DNA from: Ophiura sarsii
Taxonomy: Eukaryota; Echinodermata; Ophiuroidea; Amphilepidida; Ophiuridae
Length of the DNA stretch: 64,000 bases
Reading direction: 5' to 3'
NCBI GenBank assembly: GCA_035610835.1
Contig: CM069452.1
Span: 29,128,143-29,192,142, forward strand
The notes beneath the pieces were generated by a model. It saw only the letters and a list, made by a program, of their open reading frames with translations, did no database searches and had not been told where the DNA came from. Numbering within the stretch: the first letter of the stretch is position 1; each line of letters starts with the position of its first letter. Positions 58,762 to 64,000 of this stretch are shown one piece after another. A program made the position numbers and the translations under genes.

Positions 58762-59614
58762 TTCTTCGTGGTTATTTTTGCCGTGGTCATTTTTAATCAA
58801 CTATATACGTGGTCGATTTGACTGCATTCGTGGTTGAATTGACTACGGATGACCAGTTATTTTGACAACGGCGACAATAGTCAAATCAATTTGACCACGG
58901 AAAGTGTAGAATTAGCCACTAGATCGCTAATTTGCATATTTTACTTGGCCTTATATGAGCCGAGTAAATTGTGCAAATAGCTCATTAGCATAATTGCAAT
59001 GGTACAAAAATTGGCACCGGTGCTCGTGTGTACCATTTCAATTATGCTAATGAGCTAATATGCACTTTGTATCTATTTAAACCTATTATTTTATCTTAAT
59101 TAAGTCGATGTATTAATTTAACACCATTGAATGTATATTGATATGCATGCATATATCGTCTCACTTGCTTTAAGAAAGTGAAAAGTTTTTGTACACAAAG
59201 TAAGTGCAAATACATTGTGCAAAAACATAAACACCAAAGATTTGCAGCCCCTGCAGCCTCACCCCCACCTCACACCACCACTATTCCCTCAAGCAACCAC
59301 GGCATATTGTTACTTTTTTCGACCCCGTATTGTGGTTACATTTTCAACCACATTACGTGGTCATTTTGTTGGTCATTTTGTCTACAAAACAACCCCGAAG
59401 GTAACCACGAAAAAGCAACAACGTCATAGGTGTTACTTGAATTCGACCCCGTATCGTGGTTACATTTTCAACCGCATTACGTGGTCATTTTGTCTTACCA
59501 CGGATGGTGTGGTCAATTTGACACCTAACGTGGTAAGGTGCATAGTTAACTACCAAACGTGGTTAAAAAATGACCACGTCGTGGTCATTTTTTAACCACG
59601 CAAGTTTAAGAGTG
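58753..59614. mobile_element. 862-bp CACTCTTA-ended MITE, copy-2-specific insertion at TA
   Basis: Ends CACTCTTAATTCTTCGTGG and the complement of CACTCTTAAACTTGCGTGG, with TA on each side. Copy 1 has the intact target (AATCGTAGATGTAC), so TA was duplicated on insertion. The interior repeats GTGGTCATTTT, TTCGACCCCGTAT and ACCACG words. A smaller hairpin (AGCTCATTAGCATAATTG and complement) lies at 58979-59058. No transposase. Confidence 0.92.
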
Positions 59615-60583
59615 TAGATGTACATACACATTGTCCTAGTTCATGTATTAGTTGCAAGCGTTTAAAAAAAAAATCTCATCATTCTTCGGATGTGATCTTT
59701 AGGAGTAAATCGGAGTCATTCGGTTCACTCTTTCTGATGACACATTTTCTTATGTTATGACAATCAACCGCCTGGTTTTAAATGTGGAATGTGCTTATCA
59801 ACAGTGAGTAAATTTGTTTATGTGCAATTCAAAGTGTTGAAAAAATTAATAAGGCACATTAGGTGACCAACATTTTATCATATGAACTGTTTTAATTATC
59901 TTAGCACACTCATACATATAGGTAGTGTTTAATTTATTTATTTATAATAAAAACAGTGTTTTGTTATTTTTTAAATTTTTTTTGTTATGCGCGGTCATTT
60001 AAATCGCCATAACTTTAAACGTATCCATTCGATTTTGTTGAATTTGTAACATTTATCTCAGATTTTTGGTACCAATTATCTATTTTGAATTAGCCAACTT
60101 CAAAGCACCTGGCCCGGGACTTTACGTGCTAGGTGTATTTCAAAATTGTGATTAAAAATGAAATATGAGTGTAAAGGGTGGTTTGGGGATATCCCACAAT
60201 ATCAAATGTCCAACATTTATTTGTTAACTTGATATCACTTTCAGAAAAACAATCTATCGAGATAAGTCCCCCACTCAATTAATTTGATTGCGTGTCCTGC
60301 TACAGACGTATCGGATATCAATTATATAACGACTGTTGCTTACGAATGTGTGTGACGTAGTTCAATGTCGATCTGGAGAAATGGTATCTTGCAATGAATA
60401 ATTTATAAACAACCTTGCCCGGCAACCTTGTTGGTGGTATTTAAACAAAATTAAAAGTAACAGTAGTCTCCGCATTGAAATTACTTGCTTTCCAGATTGA
60501 TTATACTTGATAATGTCAACATATTTATATTGAATGTTGGTGATGACGCAATCAAATCCGTAATTGTTTCTGTTTATATATAG

Positions 60584-60700
60584 TTTAGAACTAGTTCGTA
60601 CGTGTTAAATACACGTACCCTATTTGATCTGTTACCTTTCGGAGACGCAAACAAATACACCTTCGAAGATTTTTCATTCGGTATTTCGTATTCCGTTATC
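60584..60700 (+). CDS. Duplicate of the candidate exon at 46342-46458
   Basis: Same length and splice signals (donor GTAAGT). Changes versus copy 1: two silent and two replacement (V to F, T to I). Confidence 0.25.
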
Positions 60701-61588
60701 GTAAGTAGATACTAACTGTATTGCTTATTTTAAATATGGGGATTCTTTATAATGATATGATAGGTTGTGTGCATTAAAATAGGGACAACCCTCTGCCAAA
60801 AATTCTTAAAAGGTGGAGTAAAAGAAAGGTGAACATTTAAATTTATAAATCAAACAACATTACTTTATTGTACCATTATCCACTACATTTTCAATTACCT
60901 TATTTTAGTTGGTTTCCTTTCTGACGGAGGAACATTTACATTTTCCCCCTCCATTTTTACTCAATCAATCTTTATTCAACAATTAAAAGACCGTACAGAA
61001 ATGTATTGGTATATTAACGTTTTTCTTTTGGTTTCAAATTGTATATGAATGCGTACAGATGCTTAAAACGTGTACTTTCAAATTAATTAAGTAAAGTAAC
61101 TTTATATTTGCTCATGTAAAATAAAGCAACATTATACGAAACTCAAATATTAGCTATGTCTAGACAAGTGTCTCTATCAATTTCATTTCCATCGTCTGCT
61201 ATATATCCATCCAGGTGCAAGTCGCTCCGGGGAATAGATATCAATACACCAGTGTTTAATATTCTAAGAAAAATGTTAGCGATCAAAAGCATTCCTCATT
61301 TTAGTCATAACGTGACCAGTATTCTGTCTTCTGGTATGTACATTACAAGAACAGAGTGCCAATTTAGCTGATTGTATAGATTAATTTTTGAAATGAGTTC
61401 ATTGGTTTCCTAGAAAGATATTTATATGAATACAAGGCAGTGCTAAAATAAATACCCAGTGTGTGTTTGTAAATTGTGACACATTTGGAACCGAAACCGT
61501 CAACCGAGTTCAAGATGAAAAGAGTTCCTCGTTATTATTTTTTGTCTTCTGGTTACAGGATGACAAAATAAGCGTGTGACACTTTCGT

Positions 61589-61590
<2 letters not shown>

Positions 61591-61626
<36 letters not shown>
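61591..61626 (+). repeat. Poly-G tract, 36 G
   Basis: Counterpart of the 22-G tract at 47350. Confidence 0.95.
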
Positions 61627-61627
<1 letters not shown>

Positions 61628-63399
61628 GATATGTCACAGTAATTCTTAAAGGTATTTTGTTCGTAACTGTTCCCCATACATTTTAAATGTTTTATTTTCA
61701 TATCGCTATAAATGATGTGTATGTAGAGTTTGTGGCACGAGATTCACTTCAATTTAATTGTGGCTTTAAAATTAAATATTGACAAGCTCTGCAACAGAAA
61801 TGATATATTCATTTGAGATATAGCTATGTTCATGTATGTCCCGATTGCTGTTTGTTATCTTACAAACTCGCACCATAAAACGTTCTAAAATAGGCGACAC
61901 TACCGAGTAAAGACCCATTTGCCTTATAATATCACTATTTTATAGGGATTCGGGTGAGGAGGTGTATACCTGATGTAGTACATACGTTTCGTTACATAAC
62001 TTAGACCCTTTATATTTATTGCATTATGTCTTTGATATTCATAATTTGCTTTAAAGAATAACTCATTTTCGTTTTTACACAAAAATATTGTATCATATCA
62101 CTATTCTATTAGGAGAATGGTGTGGGAGGGGTGGATGTGAGTGTTGTATCTGGTGTTATTCAGTAAACATATAAAATAAAATTCATGTTTACATTCTTCT
62201 GATCCTTTTAATATATTACCATGACTTTGACAGTCAATAGTTGTCTATAAAGAAATCTTTGCATTTTGCTTTGTGCGCGTATAGATTGCTTTGAAACGAC
62301 AGAAGAGCTACTGCAAAAATCAGTGTAGGTGACACTTTCGCCTGCTGTTATACAACTTGTGTTATGTTTATCAACATGTGGACGAGGGATGAAGTCACAC
62401 GCTCTCGTAATGTAGTCGTAAATTTGCTGCACTGTGGCTTCTTCCAAACGGGTTCAGACATTAAATAAATATTTAGAAAGGATTTACTTTACGTTTGAAC
62501 AACGCGTTTTCATCATCAGTATGCTATTTCTCTTATAGCCTAACATTTGGTATATGATATAACCTCAATAATATGCATATTTCATTAGGGTGTGTTTACT
62601 TTATAACGTATATACTCTGCCTGATGTCCCGATTATATCCTGAGACTCAGATTATATCAATAATTCTTACGAGATCATTACGTGAGTTGGTTTGAATTTT
62701 AGAGATGACGGTAAATCTTACAATTAAATCTGTTGTTGTAGTCAATATTTTATCCTTGAAAAAATAACCCAGCAAAATCCAAATGTATTTGAATTAAAAT
62801 ATGCTTACATACTAGTTCACGTACGTACTGCAGTTATATGAAATGGGATAGACACTCATCAGTTTCAACATATTATGATCATTATTCCCATTACAAGTTG
62901 TACAACATCCGTTGAGGCAGAGGGATACACCCAGCCAGACGACCTTTTTGCCACTATCTACATGTATATTCCATGGCGGGATAAATGGCTCTCTGCATTG
63001 ATTGCGAATCTTGTGCGAGGATGTTTCTCTAGCAAACAACGAATTGGTGGTTACAGATGTAAGATTAGAATATAATAATATAAAAAGAATGCGTGATCTG
63101 GACATTGCTCCAAAAATAGTGGATATCATATGTAGTTCTTGAGCCAAGTGCCGATTTGGGCTGATTCGTTACCATGTGTAGAGGCAAAGCCACCACAGTG
63201 GTACACAATTCTTCCTAAACATCTATATACTTAAATACAATATTTTTTCTTCTTCAATCGTGCAGCTTAAGGCTATCATAGTTTAAAGGGGTCAAAATGT
63301 TCGGACTATACTATATGCGTCAACCTGTTCCTGAGAACAAAAGGAGCCAAATGCTATATGACCTTTAACCTCTGATGGCAGTCTGCTCAATTGAAAATT

Positions 63400-64000
63400 G
63401 GAAAAAGTGTACTTTAGGTCCCGGATACTGGTATACCGGTATCGGTAAATACTGGAACACAAAATTTGCCAGTATCGCTCGATACGGGTACGATATTACT
63501 GTTCCAGTATTGGTCGATACTGGATCACCAAATTGTGTTCCAGTATCGATACTGGAACGTTTTTAAGTTCCAGTATCGTTCGATACTGGTACACATGGTA
63601 CCAGTAGTAATTTGTCCCAGTATTGAACGATACTGGTACATAATTGTGTTCAAGTATCGTCCTACACTCTTAGAAAAAATGGTTCGTTTAAGAACCCTTT
63701 TTTGTCCCGCGGGGAGCACCTTTTGGCCTAAAAGGTTCTAAAAAGAACCTTAGAATGGTTCTTTGAAGAACTTTCAAATTTTAAATAAGACATAAAGGTA
63801 TATTTACTTTTTTGTTTTTATGTAATATGCAAATTCAAGAGAAATGTAAACAAATTTAGTCCTTTTCAACTGTTAAAAATCATTTCTTCTTGGCTAAAAA
63901 CATTTTTTACCGTTTTACCAAGAACCATTGAGGGTTCTCCATAATTTTTCCCCAAAAGGTTCTTGAAGCTTGAGGAACCATTTTCTTGGCTAAAGAACCC
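63400..64000. mobile_element. CCAGTATCG-palindrome element with nested CACTCTTA MITE, cut by the window end
   Basis: Identical arrangement to 49145-50273; the nested MITE starts at 63665. The insertions therefore predate the duplication. Confidence 0.9.

Noticed and set aside
61510..61701. 63-codon minus-strand frame with polyproline
   Set aside because: Open only because of the expanded poly-G; the equivalent frame is not open in copy 1.

Overview
The window looks like AT-rich, gene-poor animal DNA, probably from a marine invertebrate; I cannot name the species. The evidence is the mixture of elements: Penelope-like, hAT-, Tc1/mariner-, PIF/Harbinger- and piggyBac-like termini, tRNA-like sequences, microsatellites and a gag remnant. 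There are no bacterial operons, ribosome-binding sites or long intact genes. Most open frames of 60-130 codons look like chance ORFs or translated repeats.

Layout. 1-3.2 kb: unique DNA, then a broken gag-like coding remnant on the minus strand. 3.2-10.4 kb: short interspersed repeats (families A and B), a G-rich minisatellite and two palindromic elements. 10.40-14.73 kb: a 4.3 kb foldback element whose arms are tandem arrays, with a second tandem palindrome and a piggyBac-like MITE inside and a 5-bp target duplication outside. 15.4-27.3 kb: a dense nest of non-autonomous DNA elements, including a pair of family A repeats in inverted orientation, a 596-bp inverted-repeat family with an internal empty-site comparison, a Harbinger-like element and two hAT-like elements with exact 8-bp target duplications. 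28.57-29.22 kb: the only confident protein match, the GIY-YIG endonuclease end of a Penelope-like retroelement. 30.9-38.7 kb: a 1.07 kb Harbinger-like palindrome, a 2.6 kb inverted-repeat element holding a regularly spaced 13-bp motif, and several MITEs. 42.0-50.3 kb and 55.4-64.0 kb: a large direct segmental duplication. The second copy carries extra insertions and the last 3-4 kb of the two copies is almost identical. 52.86-53.92 kb: an element with a 15-bp tandem array.

Coding content outside transposons is weak. A few splice-site-bounded open stretches are listed at low confidence (44.28-44.70, 46.34-46.46, 51.97-52.13 kb and their duplicates). The main biological theme is modular non-autonomous transposons. 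Different families carry their own internal clusters of short, often palindromic words, and two members with the same CACTCTTA termini carry unrelated internal words.
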